Shown here: piece by piece, positions 20,619 to 33,005 of the stretch
Layout of the letters: each line of letters opens with the position of its first letter
Position numbering within the stretch: position 1 is the stretch's first letter
The notes under the pieces: generated by a model
Database searches by the model: none
The model's input: the letters and a program-made list of their open reading frames with translations, nothing else
Told to the model about the DNA's origin: nothing
Source of the DNA: Actomonas sp051209155
GTDB taxonomy: Bacteria; Verrucomicrobiota; Verrucomicrobiia; Opitutales; Opitutaceae
DNA: 64,000 nt
Direction: 5' to 3' (one strand)
Assembly (NCBI GenBank): GCA_051209155.1
Contig: JBPJGB010000003.1
Translations under genes and position numbers: made by a program

Positions 20619-20736
20619 ATGGCCCACGCCGCTCGCTCCGACGTCGAGCGGACTCGAACCGCCTGCCGCTGCGCGGCCGCATTCGATGTCATACCATCGC
20701 CTACCGCCGATAGACCGCCCCGCGCCTCCAACTTTT

Positions 20737-20766
20737 ACGCCCATCGAAATATTTCGGTGGGCGTTT
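20737..20766 (+). terminator. Divergent third terminator hairpin
   Basis: ACGCCCATCGAAAT folds back on ATTTCGGTGGGCGT with one G-U pair, then TT. It follows the third tRNA-3'-end copy and has a different sequence from the two repeated terminators. It is probably the ancestral one that bounded the locus. Confidence 0.7.
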
Positions 20767-20790
20767 CAGCATCCGCGGCCTCTGGAATAA

Positions 20791-20821
20791 GTTTTTCGTG
20801 TATTTCGTGAGGTTCGTGGTT
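20791..20821. repeat. CACGAA/TTCGTG repeat, single arm
   Basis: Three TTCGTG units occur in a row (GTTTTTCGTGTATTTCGTGA then GGTTCGTGGTTT), ending 15 nt before the parA start. It is one arm of the palindromic family seen complete at four other sites in this window. Confidence 0.65.
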
Positions 20822-20836
20822 TCACTGCCGCCTCCG

Positions 20837-21622
20837 ATGCCCACCACGCTTTTCACCATCGCCAACCAAAAGGGCGGCGTCGGCAAGACCACCACCGCCG
20901 TCAATCTCGCGGCAGGTCTCGCCGAGCGCAAAGTCCACACCCTCCTCATCGACCTCGACCCGCAGGCCAACGCCACCAGCGCACTTGGCATCGAGAAACA
21001 GGAGGGCCGCTCGCTCTACGGGCCGCTCAACGGCGAAGGCAGCGTGTTCGAGATGATCACGCCGACCGACTACCAGCACCTCGCGCTCATTCCCAGTGAG
21101 GAGGATCTCGCCGCCGCCGAGGTCGAGCTCGCGCAATCCGAAAACTACCTCGGCCGCCTCAAGGCCCTGCTCGGCCCGCTCAAGGCCAGCAACGGCTACC
21201 GCGCCATCATCATCGATTGCCCGCCGTCAATGGGCATGCTCTCGATGAACAGTCTCGCCGCCGCCGACCAGTTGCTCATCGCGTTGCAATCGGAATACAT
21301 GGCCCTCGAAGGCCTCGGCCAGATCCTGCGCAACGTCGAACGCATTCGCGAGGCCGGCCTCAACAGCGACCTGAATCTCGGCGGAGTCGTCATGACCATG
21401 TATGACGGCCGCACCAACCTCGCCAAACAGGTCGTCGAGGAGGTGCGCACGCACCTGCCGGACAAGGTATTCAACACCTTGATACCTCGATCCATTCGTC
21501 TCAGCGAGGCCCCCAGCTTCGGCAAACCCATCTTTGCCTACGACAACGCGTCGGCTGGCGCCATCGCCTACCGCGAACTCGCCGCCGAGGTGATCGAGCG
21601 GTTCAACCTGACCAGCCGTTGA
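20837..21622 (+). CDS. parA: ParA/Soj-family ATPase
   Basis: 261 aa from the ATG at 20837 (MPTTLFTIANQKGGVGKTTT). The open frame upstream to 20798 runs through the repeat and is rejected as start. The deviant Walker A is KGGVGKTT. Walker A' is LLIDLDPQANATSALG, and Walker B lies in AIIIDCPPSMGMLSMNSL. The C-terminal IPRSIRLSEAPSFGKPIFAYD is diagnostic of chromosomal Soj/ParA. It should partition the origin region together with a ParB. No parB lies next to it here, which is unusual because parA and parB are normally adjacent. Confidence 0.93.
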   Translation: MPTTLFTIANQKGGVGKTTTAVNLAAGLAERKVHTLLIDLDPQANATSALGIEKQEGRSLYGPLNGEGSVFEMITPTDYQHLALIPSEEDLAAAEVELAQSENYLGRLKALLGPLKASNGYRAIIIDCPPSMGMLSMNSLAAADQLLIALQSEYMALEGLGQILRNVERIREAGLNSDLNLGGVVMTMYDGRTNLAKQVVEEVRTHLPDKVFNTLIPRSIRLSEAPSFGKPIFAYDNASAGAIAYRELAAEVIERFNLTSR

Positions 21623-21664
21623 TTCCCGCGGCTCCCAGTCCCTAGCGCCCAGCCCCCCGCCCTC

Positions 21665-22474
21665 GTGCGCCTGCTCGTCGCCAAATATCGGCACGTCTTC
21701 AACGTCGGCCTCCAGAGCGGCATCGTCTATCGGTGGAACTTCGGCATGCGCGCCACCTTCTCGTTGGTGCACCTTGCCTTTGTCTTCATCCTGTGGAGCG
21801 CGGCCTTTCGCGGACAGGACACCATCGGTGGATTCGACCTCGACCAGACGCTGACCTATTTCATTTCGCTACTGGTCCTGCAGTTCTTCATCGGCGCCTT
21901 CAACGAGGACTACCAGATCAGCGAGGAAATTCGCAACGGGCTGATCAACCAGTTCCTGCTGAAGCCCATCAACTACTTCGCCTACCGCTTCACGCTGTTT
22001 CTGGCCGCGCGCCTGGTGTCGGGCCTGCTCGCGCTCGTTCCCGTCATCCTCGCACTGCCCCTGCTGGGGGAACATCTCACCTTCCCCGACGAAAGCTGGC
22101 GCCTGATCCTCGGTATCCCCGCCGCCTTCATGGCGGCCTTCATCCAGTTCTGCATCGCCTACATCTTCGGGCTGCTGACCTTCTGGTTCCTCGAGATCCA
22201 GTCCTTCGTGATTCTCTCCCTCGCGGTGGAAACCGTGCTCGGAGGCCAGATTTTCCCGCTCGACTTGCTGCCCGCCACCATCTTCCGCATCTCGCAGTTC
22301 CTGCCCTATTACTACCAGATGTATTTCCCCGCGGCGATTTTCACCGGCCGCCTCGATCAGGCCACCGCCATGGAGGGCCTCGCCATCCAAGCCGTCTGGG
22401 TGGTGCTCCTCGTGGCCTTCGCCCAATTCCTTTGGCGCCGCGGCCTCCGCCGCCACACCGCCGTCGGCGGCTGA
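21665..22474 (+). CDS. ABC-2 type permease (COG4587-like)
   Basis: 269 aa, GTG start at 21665. Six hydrophobic segments are visible, for example LVHLAFVFILWSAAF, LTYFISLLVLQFFIGAF, LVSGLLALVPVILALPLL, FMAAFIQFCIAYIFGLLTFW and the C-terminal VWVVLLVAFAQFLW. The N-terminal RNFGMRA-type amphipathic entry and the motif SEEIRNGLINQFLLKPINYFAYRF are typical of the DUF990/ABC-2 family that pairs with a COG3694 permease. The second permease follows 150 nt downstream. The required ATP-binding subunit is not in this cluster. The transported substrate is unknown. Confidence 0.85.
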   Translation: MRLLVAKYRHVFNVGLQSGIVYRWNFGMRATFSLVHLAFVFILWSAAFRGQDTIGGFDLDQTLTYFISLLVLQFFIGAFNEDYQISEEIRNGLINQFLLKPINYFAYRFTLFLAARLVSGLLALVPVILALPLLGEHLTFPDESWRLILGIPAAFMAAFIQFCIAYIFGLLTFWFLEIQSFVILSLAVETVLGGQIFPLDLLPATIFRISQFLPYYYQMYFPAAIFTGRLDQATAMEGLAIQAVWVVLLVAFAQFLWRRGLRRHTAVGG

Positions 22475-22507
22475 AATCGTTTTCGATTTTCGAACTGAAA
22501 TTTCTTC

Positions 22508-22630
22508 AACCACGAATGGACACGAAAAGGCCTCACTACCGTTCGGCTCAGCACCGCGCTTTCGACTACGCGTCTCTACCTGTTTCAGTGCGTAGGCGGT
22601 AGCCGAAGCCATTCGTGTCCATTCGTGGTT
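22508..22630. repeat. Palindromic intergenic repeat, 19-bp arms
   Basis: The left arm AACCACGAATGGACACGAA (22508-22526) is the exact reverse complement of the right arm (22612-22630). The 85-nt centre contains an imperfect secondary pairing (CGGCT...AGCCG). It is located between the two co-directional permease genes. The right arm contains the apparent GTG start of the second one. Confidence 0.9.
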
Positions 22631-23437
22631 AAAAAACAAATCCTTCCCTTGCTGCACTACCTTCGACTCTGGTTGGCCTCGGCCCGATACTCGATCGTGA
22701 GATCGATGATGTTTCGCGGGGACTTCATCATGTGGTCCCTGGTCGAGCTGCTCTGGATGGCGGTCAACATTGCCGCCATTGCGGTCATCTACGAGCACAC
22801 CGACTCCATCGCCGGCTGGAGCAAATACGAGATGCTGCTGCTCATCGGCACCACCATGCTGATCCAGCGCCTGCTGATGGGCTTCTTTTGGAGCAACCTC
22901 TTCGAGATGGGCCGCAACATTCGCACCGGCCACTTCGACTTCTTTTTGGCCCAGCCCGGCAACCTGCTGTTCATGGTCTCCACTCGCAAACTGGACCTCG
23001 ACGGCCTGCTCAACGTCCTCGTCGCGCTCGCGGTGGTCATCTACTCGGCCCAGCAACTGGCCCTCAGCCCGTCCATCGGCGCCATCCTGGCCTACGTCGT
23101 TTTCGTCGCCTGCGGCCTGGCCATCAGCTACGCTATCCTGCTTTGCGCGATGTCGATCAGCTTCTGGACCATCGGCAGTCAGGGCATGGAGGGTGCCTAC
23201 TTCAGTTTCATGGAATTCGCCCGCCTGCCGCGTGAAGCCTTCAGTGGCGCGGCGAATGTCATCTTTGTTTGGATACTGCCGGCTGTCGTGCTGAGCAACG
23301 CCCCGGCCCGCACCCTCATCCATGGCTGGGAGCCGACCTACGCGCTGTGGCTTGTTGCAGCCACGGCGATTTGGCTGTTCCTGGCCGTGACGATCTTCCA
23401 GCGCGGCCTCCGGCGCTATTCGAGCGCTTCCTCGTAA
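22625..23437 (+). CDS. ABC-2 type permease (COG3694-like)
   Basis: 270 aa if started at GTG 22625. That codon lies inside a palindromic repeat arm, so TTG at 22649 is an alternative. About six membrane segments are seen, including FIMWSLVELLWMAVNIAAIAV, YEMLLLIGTTMLIQRLLMGF, IGAILAYVVFVACGLAISYA and LWLVAATAIWLFLAVTIF. The motif GRNIRTGHFDFFLAQPGNLLF matches the cytoplasmic coupling loop seen in its partner. The two permeases would form a heterodimer, but an ATPase must come from elsewhere. rnc follows 59 nt downstream. Confidence 0.83.
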   Translation: MVKKQILPLLHYLRLWLASARYSIVRSMMFRGDFIMWSLVELLWMAVNIAAIAVIYEHTDSIAGWSKYEMLLLIGTTMLIQRLLMGFFWSNLFEMGRNIRTGHFDFFLAQPGNLLFMVSTRKLDLDGLLNVLVALAVVIYSAQQLALSPSIGAILAYVVFVACGLAISYAILLCAMSISFWTIGSQGMEGAYFSFMEFARLPREAFSGAANVIFVWILPAVVLSNAPARTLIHGWEPTYALWLVAATAIWLFLAVTIFQRGLRRYSSASS

Positions 23438-23496
23438 ACGCACGTTCGCCTTTACGCCGCGGGGCATTCCGTGTGCGCTGGCCGTCCGACAGCGCC

Positions 23497-24207
23497 ATGC
23501 CTTCCGCCACCGAAACCCTGCAGGACAACATCGGCTACCGGTTCAACGATCCGGACAAGCTGCGTCTGGCCGTGACCCACCCATCCTGGTTGCAGGACCA
23601 TCCGGAGGAGACCGAGAGCAACCAGCGGCTGGAATTCCTCGGCGACGCCGTGCTGCAGCTCGCCCTCACCGAGGCGCTCTTCGACCTTTATCCGGAGGAA
23701 CGCGAAGGGGCTCTCAGCAAACGTCGCGCGGCCCTCACCAAAGGCCACTACCTCGCCCGGCTCGCCCGGGAGATCGATCTCGCGCCCGCTCTGCGTCTCG
23801 CCGCCAGCGAAGAACAAACCGGCGGCCGCGAACGCCCCGCCGCGTTGGAGGATGCCTTCGAGGCCCTCATCGGCGCCATCTACGCCGACAGTGATTTTCC
23901 CACCGTGCGCGCCATCGTGTTCCGGCTCTACGGCGACATTGCTCAACGGCTGAAGTCGGTCATCCATCACGAAAACCCGAAGGGACAGCTGCAGGAGAAA
24001 GTGCAACCCACACTTGGCAACAGCGCCATTCGCTACGAGGTCAGTCACATCGCCGGCGAAGACCACGCCCGCGAATACGAGGCCCGCGTCTACCTGCGCG
24101 GCGAGCATCTCGGCACCGGTCGCGGCACGTCCAAAAAGACCGCCGAGGAAAAAGCCGCCCGCGAGGCGCTTGCGTCGGACACCATCCGCGCGCTGGGCGA
24201 GTCCTGA
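23497..24207 (+). CDS. rnc: Ribonuclease III
   Basis: 236 aa from the ATG at 23497, typical of the family (220-240 aa). It cleaves double-stranded RNA in rRNA processing and mRNA decay. The nuclease domain (about 5-150) has the signature QRLEFLGDAVLQLALTEAL with the Mg-binding Glu and Asp, and the second acidic pair in ALEDAFEALIGAIYAD. The dsRNA-binding domain (about 160-232) has NPKGQLQEKVQP, the HVARVYLRGE-like strand ARVYLRGEHLGTGRGTSKK and KTAEEKAAREAL. It is 41 nt upstream of mfd, on the same strand. Confidence 0.96.
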   Translation: MPSATETLQDNIGYRFNDPDKLRLAVTHPSWLQDHPEETESNQRLEFLGDAVLQLALTEALFDLYPEEREGALSKRRAALTKGHYLARLAREIDLAPALRLAASEEQTGGRERPAALEDAFEALIGAIYADSDFPTVRAIVFRLYGDIAQRLKSVIHHENPKGQLQEKVQPTLGNSAIRYEVSHIAGEDHAREYEARVYLRGEHLGTGRGTSKKTAEEKAAREALASDTIRALGES

Positions 24208-24248
24208 CTCCGGGTTGCCAGCGCGACCCGATTGCCTCTCGTTTTCGC

Positions 24249-27658
<3,410 letters not shown>

Positions 27659-27662
<4 letters not shown>

Positions 27663-28684
27663 CGCATATCCCCGCCTCCCGAAACCGATTCGGCCTCTTC
27701 GCCCTCATCGGTGTTCTGGCCCTCGGTAACACGCTTTCCGCCCAGCAAATTCAGAACCCCGGCGCCGTCGACGACGGCCTCAACCTGCGCTTCGCCAACG
27801 GCATCGCCGCCGTGGCCGAGGGGGAGATCATCACCGTCGATGACATCCGTCGCGAAATCGCGCCGATGATCCCGGAGCTGCAGCGGACCTCGAAGACCGA
27901 GCAGGAATTTAACCGCCGGCTCGAAGCCCTGCAGGACGACACCATCCAAGCGCTCGTCGACCGCGTGCTGATCGTGAAGGACTTCTACAGTGACGAAAAG
28001 CGCCGTATCCCGGCGAGCTTCGTCGACAACGCCGTCGATGAAAACATCATCAACGAGTTCGAAGGCGACCGCTCCAAGTTTCTCGCCTACCTCCGCGCCC
28101 GGGGTCTCACCCTCCGGGAATACCGCCAAGAGGTCGAGGAGGACATCATCTACCGCTACATGAGCGGCCAGAAACGCAAATCGGCCACGGTCGTGTCGCC
28201 GGTGAAGGTCCAGCAGTTCTACGAGGAGAACAAAGAAGAGTTCTACCAAGAAGACGCCGTGCACCTGCGCCTCATCCAATTCAGCCGCAAGGACGGTCGC
28301 ACCGACAGTGACCTGCTCACCCTCGCCGCCCGCGTGCAAGCCCGCCTCGACGTCGGCCACGATTTTGAGGAAATCGCCAAAGAAGTGTCCGAGGATTCCC
28401 GTCGTTCCAAAGGCGGTGACTGGGGCTGGCTCAACCGCTCCGGCCTCAAGCCGGAATTCAGCGACCCGCTGTTCGAACTCGAGGAAGGTCAGGCCACCAA
28501 TCCGATCCTCCTGCCCGAGGGCTGCTTCATCCTTTACGCCGAGGAGCGCAAATACGCCGGCATCCAGCCCATCGACGAGGTGCGCGAGCAGATCGAACGC
28601 ATTCTGGTTTCCCGGGAATCCCGCCGCGCGCAGGAGCAGTGGCTCGAACGCCTCCGCCGCAGCAGCTACGTGAAGCTCTACTGA
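27659..28684 (+). CDS. SurA/PpiC-like periplasmic peptidyl-prolyl isomerase
   Basis: 341 aa. The ATG at 27659 overlaps the TGA of mfd (ATGA), so the two are translationally coupled. A signal peptide (FGLFALIGVLALGNTLSAQQ) directs export. Residues about 40-170 are a SurA-type chaperone domain starting FANGIAAVAEGEIITVDDIRREI. Residues about 205-310 form one parvulin domain with HLRLIQFSRKDG, AKEVSEDSRRSKGGDWGWLNR, PLFELEEGQ and FILYAEERK. It should help fold outer-membrane proteins. The C-terminal helix (VREQIERILVSRESRRAQEQ) completes the chaperone module. A strong terminator follows. Confidence 0.9.
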
Positions 28685-28711
28685 GCCGAATCGAGCACAA
28701 CGCAGTTTCCC

Positions 28712-28740
28712 AACGCCGCCCCGACCGGGCGGCGTTTTTT
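28712..28740 (+). terminator. Rho-independent terminator of the rnc-mfd-surA-like block
   Basis: AACGCCGCCC (28712-28721) pairs with GGGCGGCGTT (28727-28736), loop CGACC, followed by a T-run. Confidence 0.9.
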
Positions 28741-28778
28741 GTGCCCCCGTCTACCGGCAACAGTTCGCCGAGGCGGTC

Positions 28779-29459
28779 TCAGCTCCCCGGCACCGACAGC
28801 GACTGGCCGTTGTCCTTGCGGCCGAGCTGCAGGATAAACGGGGCCGCGACCTTCACCCATTCGTCTGCAGTGGGATACGAATCGGCGTCGCCGCCCCAGC
28901 AGGTGCGCAGCATGTCGGTGGCGATCACACCCGGGCTCAGCGGAATCGCCGCGAGCGGATCCGGCAGTTCCTGCGCCAGCGCCTGGGTGAGGCCTTCGAT
29001 GGCGTATTTGGAAGCACAATACGGTGCGACTTCCGGCGAAGTGCTGCGGCCCCAGCCCGAGGAAAGGTTCACAACCACGCCCTTCCCCGCCGCGATCATC
29101 TCGGGCAGGAAGGCGCGGATGACGTTGAAGGTGCCGGTGACATTGACCTCCATGAGCTTCGCGAACTCAGCCGACGGCACCTCCCACAGGGGCGCGGGCC
29201 GGTTGATGATGGCCGCGTTGTTGATGATCAGATCCACCGCACCGTGCGACGCGGAGACGGTCTCGTGCCAAACGTCCACTTTGCTCGCTTGGGAAACATC
29301 CACGATATCGAAACGATTCGGGGCCGGCGCGGCAAAGCGCAGGTCGAGGATCTTCTCCGGATCGCGACCGCACCCGATGACCGTGTGCCCTTCCGCCATG
29401 TAAGTGTCGGCGAGGACACGACCCAAACCTTTGGATACGCCGGTAATGAGAATCTTCAT
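28779..29459 (-). CDS. SDR family oxidoreductase
   Basis: 226 aa from the ATG at 29459. The short-chain dehydrogenase motif TGVSKGLGRVLAD (cofactor-binding Gly-rich loop) is at residue 6, NNAAI at about 77, the catalytic Ser in VVNLSSGWG at about 125 and Tyr-x-x-x-Lys in APYCASKYAIEG at about 141-145. The product is an NAD(P)-dependent reductase of unknown substrate. The clipped C terminus (about 226 aa against 240-260) is still normal for short members. It is transcribed after exbD with a palindromic repeat between. Confidence 0.85.
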   Translation of the reverse strand: MKILITGVSKGLGRVLADTYMAEGHTVIGCGRDPEKILDLRFAAPAPNRFDIVDVSQASKVDVWHETVSASHGAVDLIINNAAIINRPAPLWEVPSAEFAKLMEVNVTGTFNVIRAFLPEMIAAGKGVVVNLSSGWGRSTSPEVAPYCASKYAIEGLTQALAQELPDPLAAIPLSPGVIATDMLRTCWGGDADSYPTADEWVKVAAPFILQLGRKDNGQSLSVPGS

Positions 29460-29498
29460 AAGTTGACCACGTTTCGAGCGGAGCGACAGGCCCGTCAA

Positions 29499-29561
29499 CA
29501 CACGAAAAACACGAAAGCCAGACGACGCGGTCCCACTTTCGTGTTTTTCGTGTGTTTCGTG
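29499..29561. repeat. Palindromic intergenic repeat, 19-bp arms
   Basis: CACACGAAAAACACGAAAG (29499-29517) is perfectly complementary to CTTTCGTGTTTTTCGTGTG (29536-29554), followed by a further TTTCGTG unit. It is located between the co-directional exbD and SDR genes. Confidence 0.9.
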
Positions 29562-29576
29562 GGTCCCTTCAGTCTC

Positions 29577-29975
29577 CTACCGGCTCTGCAGACTGAACTT
29601 GTTCAGACCGGTCTTGCGGCAGGCGTCCATCAGGAAGGCGACCGTCTTCAGCGGCGTGGATTCATCGGCCGCGATGAGCACGGGGATGTCGCGGTCGACA
29701 TCGCGCACTTGTTTGAGCAGGTCCTCGATTTCCGCTTCGGTCACGATCTCGCCGTTGAAGGTCATGAGGCCCTCTTCGTTCACCCCGATGGTGACCGTGC
29801 CCTTGAACTCGTTCTTACCCGCGGTCTCCACTTTGGGCAACGTGATGTTCAGGGTCGACGCGGAGCGAAACTGCATCGTGACGAACGCGAAGAAGATGAG
29901 CATGACCAACACGTCGATGAGCGGGAGCAGGTTCATCTCCGGCTTTTTGCGCCGGCGTTGGTAAAGTCCGCTCAT
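29577..29975 (-). CDS. exbD: ExbD/TolR-type biopolymer transport protein
   Basis: 132 aa. A short cytoplasmic basic N terminus (YQRRRKKPEMN) is followed by one transmembrane helix, LPLIDVLVMLIFFAFVTMQF, containing the essential Asp (LPLIDV) at about residue 21. The periplasmic C-terminal domain has the VTIGVNEEGLMTFNGEIV strand and LIAADESTPLKTVAFLMDACRKTGLNKFSL. It works with ExbB to convert proton flow into force on TonB or Tol partners. It lies 4 nt downstream of the exbB stop. No tonB is adjacent; the TonB-dependent receptor at 56.5 kb is a possible client. Confidence 0.92.
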   Translation of the reverse strand: MSGLYQRRRKKPEMNLLPLIDVLVMLIFFAFVTMQFRSASTLNITLPKVETAGKNEFKGTVTIGVNEEGLMTFNGEIVTEAEIEDLLKQVRDVDRDIPVLIAADESTPLKTVAFLMDACRKTGLNKFSLQSR

Positions 29976-29979
29976 GGCC

Positions 29980-30564
29980 TCAGTCGTGCTTGCTCGCGGA
30001 CTCGCCGGGCAGGATGCGCTCGAGAATCACATCGAGCTGCGCGGCGTAATTCTCGACCTTGCGCTGCAACCAACCGCCGCCCACCAGCGCCGGAATCGCA
30101 ATCGAGAGACCGATCAGGGTCGCCGAGAGCGCGAGCGCGACGCCGCTGGAGAAGGCCACCGGGTCAGGCAGGCCGGTGTCGTTGGTCAGCGAAGAAAACA
30201 CGCGCAGCAGCGACCACACCGTGCCCGTCAGGCCGAGCAAGGGCGCCGCCGCGTAGATGATGTCGAGATAAGGCAGGCCGCGCTCCATGCGATTGAGCTC
30301 GAGACGGGCGAAGGCTTTCACGGCGTCGTTGTCGTCCTGATGCCGTTCGGCGAATTCCATGATCCGGGACAGAACCGACTCCCGATCACCGGCATAAGTC
30401 TTGCCGTCCACAATCGCCTCAACGAGGTCGTCGGGCATCACCGCATCGCGCCGCAGCGCATAGGCGCGCTCGCAAATGATGTAGACCATGACCAGCGAGC
30501 AGAGCCCGAGCGGGTAGATCAGAATATCGGCACCTTTGAAAACGTCGATGAGCGCAAGAATCAT
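29980..30564 (-). CDS. exbB: ExbB/TolQ/MotA-type proton channel protein
   Basis: 194 aa from the ATG at 30564 (an in-frame TTG at 30594 would add 10 residues). Three membrane segments are seen: ILIYPLGLCSLVMVYIICERAYAL, YLDIIYAAAPLLGLTGTVWSLLRVF and SSGVALALSATLIGLSIAIPALVGGGWL. The MotA/TolQ/ExbB signature APLLGLTGTVWSL with the conserved Thr and Gly residues is intact. It is the first gene of the exbBD pair. Upstream lies the leuD terminator, so exbBD has its own promoter, which I cannot place. Confidence 0.92.
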   Translation of the reverse strand: MILALIDVFKGADILIYPLGLCSLVMVYIICERAYALRRDAVMPDDLVEAIVDGKTYAGDRESVLSRIMEFAERHQDDNDAVKAFARLELNRMERGLPYLDIIYAAAPLLGLTGTVWSLLRVFSSLTNDTGLPDPVAFSSGVALALSATLIGLSIAIPALVGGGWLQRKVENYAAQLDVILERILPGESASKHD

Positions 30565-30595
30565 GGGAAGCGGCGTCGTTAGAGACGCGGACAAA

Positions 30596-30629
30596 ACAAA
30601 AAAGGTTCAGGAAAAGTTCCTGAACCTTT
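30596..30629 (-). terminator. Rho-independent terminator of leuCD
   Basis: A perfect 13-bp stem, AAAGGTTCAGGAA (30601-30613) and TTCCTGAACCTTT (30617-30629), with a T-run on the minus strand, 35 nt after the leuD stop. Confidence 0.92.
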
Positions 30630-30663
30630 CGAGAGCGTCAAGGTGCGCAAAGCGCGATGCCGA

Positions 30664-31266
30664 TCAAGTCGCCATGTAAGGCAGCCCGGCGGCGAGCTCC
30701 TTCACCTGCGGCACGCCTTCGTGCAATTCGGCGATCGCATCCCAACGGCCGTTGAGGAGCGCGTCGCGCGCGGTGTCGCGGATCTGCGCCGGAATGCTGT
30801 CATTGCCAAAACGAACCACCTGGGCATCGACATCGATCGTGACCTCGACCGACGGATCCGCCTGCACGGCGGCGGCGACCTTGGCGATGTCGGCGCGGGC
30901 CGCCGTCGCACAGGGAATGCCGAGCGTGGTGCAGTTGCCGAAGAAGATCTCGGCGAAGTTCTCGGCCACGATGCCACGGAATCCATACTTCTGAATCGCC
31001 TGGGGCGCATGCTCGCGGGAGGAACCGCAGCCAAAATTCGCACCGGAGAGCAGCACGGTGGCCTCCTTGAAACGCGGGTCGTTGAGTGGGTGCGGCTTGT
31101 CGTTGCCGTCGGCGTCCTTGCGGACGTCGTAGAAGAGATACTCACCGAGACCATCAAAAGTGACGCACTTCATGAAGCGGGCCGGGATGATGCGGTCGGT
31201 GTCGATGTCATTGCCGGGCACGTGAACGGCGCGACCGGTGACGGAGGAAATTTTTTCGAGAGCCAT
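30664..31266 (-). CDS. leuD: 3-isopropylmalate dehydratase small subunit
   Basis: 200 aa, normal for proteobacterial-type LeuD. It is the swivel domain of isopropylmalate isomerase. The conserved blocks are VPGNDIDTDRIIPARFMK, LLSGANFGCGSSREHAPQAI and IVAENFAEIFFGNC. The enzyme converts 2- to 3-isopropylmalate in leucine synthesis. The start at 31266 sits behind CTCCTCTTTCCTGCA, a pyrimidine-rich leader. It is separated from leuC by 99 nt holding a palindromic repeat, so the two genes are probably co-transcribed but not tightly coupled. Confidence 0.95.
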   Translation of the reverse strand: MALEKISSVTGRAVHVPGNDIDTDRIIPARFMKCVTFDGLGEYLFYDVRKDADGNDKPHPLNDPRFKEATVLLSGANFGCGSSREHAPQAIQKYGFRGIVAENFAEIFFGNCTTLGIPCATAARADIAKVAAAVQADPSVEVTIDVDAQVVRFGNDSIPAQIRDTARDALLNGRWDAIAELHEGVPQVKELAAGLPYMAT

Positions 31267-31282
31267 TGCAGGAAAGAGGAGT

Positions 31283-31351
31283 GCCCACGAAACACACTAA
31301 ATCACACGAAAGCGGGGTTTTCTTTGGTGCCCTTTCGTGTGTTTCGTGGGC
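31283..31351. repeat. Palindromic intergenic repeat between leuC and leuD
   Basis: The outer arms GCCCACGAAA (31283-31292) and TTTCGTGGGC (31342-31351) pair, as do the inner arms CACACGAAAG (31303-31312) and CTTTCGTGTG (31332-31341), with a 10-nt bulge in the left arm. It belongs to the same CACGAA-based family as the copies at 22.5, 29.5 and 49.7 kb. Confidence 0.88.
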
Positions 31352-31365
31352 TCAAATTACATGTC

Positions 31366-32793
<1,428 letters not shown>

Positions 32794-32830
32794 GAGAGGG
32801 CGATAAAGGATCAAGTTTCGAAAAGAAAAA

Positions 32831-32896
32831 CCGCGAGGGTCGCAATCTGGGGCTAAGAAATCAAAGAAACTCTTCGCTGAACCACGACCCCCGCGG
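32831..32896 (-). promoter_or_regulatory. Candidate attenuator hairpin in the leuC leader
   Basis: The 5' arm CCGCGGGGGTCG (32896 down to 32885) pairs with CGACCCTCGCGG (32842 down to 32831), with one mismatch and a 42-nt loop, and is followed on the minus strand by TTTTTCTTTTC. The structure sits 37 nt before the leuC start codon and immediately after the stop of an 8-codon valine-rich reading frame. No T-box consensus is seen. Confidence 0.6.
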
Positions 32897-32923
32897 TCAC
32901 ACAACTACTTGAACCGGGAACAT
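32897..32923 (-). CDS. Candidate valine-rich leader peptide MFPVQVVV
   Basis: An 8-codon reading frame from ATG (32923) to TGA (32897). Four of its eight residues are Val, three of them consecutive just before the stop. Its stop codon abuts the 5' arm of the terminator-like hairpin. Leader peptides rich in the regulated branched-chain amino acids precede ilv and leu operons in many bacteria. There is no obvious Shine-Dalgarno. It is too short for statistics to support it alone; position is the main evidence. Confidence 0.45.
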   Translation of the reverse strand: MFPVQVVV

Positions 32924-32970
32924 CGTATCAGGCGGAAGAATGATTCGGAAATACTTGCTGTGAGTTTATT

Positions 32971-32987
32971 GATGCCTACGCGGCATC
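32971..32987 (-). terminator. Small hairpin after the methyltransferase gene
   Basis: GATGCC/GGCATC, 6-bp stem with a 5-nt loop, 19 nt past the methyltransferase stop, followed by AATAAAC only. It is a weak terminator at best. Confidence 0.35.
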
Positions 32988-33005
32988 ACATTGAATGAAT
33001 GATAT

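Larger units (their letters stand above)
20411..20730. repeat. 152-bp tandem duplication anchored on the tRNA-Cys 3' end
   Basis: Unit 1 spans 20411-20562 and unit 2 spans 20563-20714. They differ at two positions that I can find. A third, partial copy (20715-20730) keeps only the 16 nt of tRNA 3' end, CCGCCCCGCGCCTCCA. Each full unit thus begins with the tRNA T-stem/acceptor end. It then carries a terminator hairpin and a segment that includes an inverted near-copy of the tRNA T-arm (20495-20511 and 20647-20663). No protein is coded. Confidence 0.92.

Noticed and set aside
20411..20730. CRISPR array
   Set aside because: The units are 152 bp, contiguous without spacers, and begin with a tRNA end; no cas gene is present.
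32794..32904. Extension of LeuC through the leader
   Set aside because: The segment is not LeuC-like and crosses the terminator-like hairpin; the ATG at 32793 matches the family.
32831..32923. T-box riboswitch controlling leuC
   Set aside because: The conserved AGGGTGG-ACCGCG antiterminator sequence is absent.
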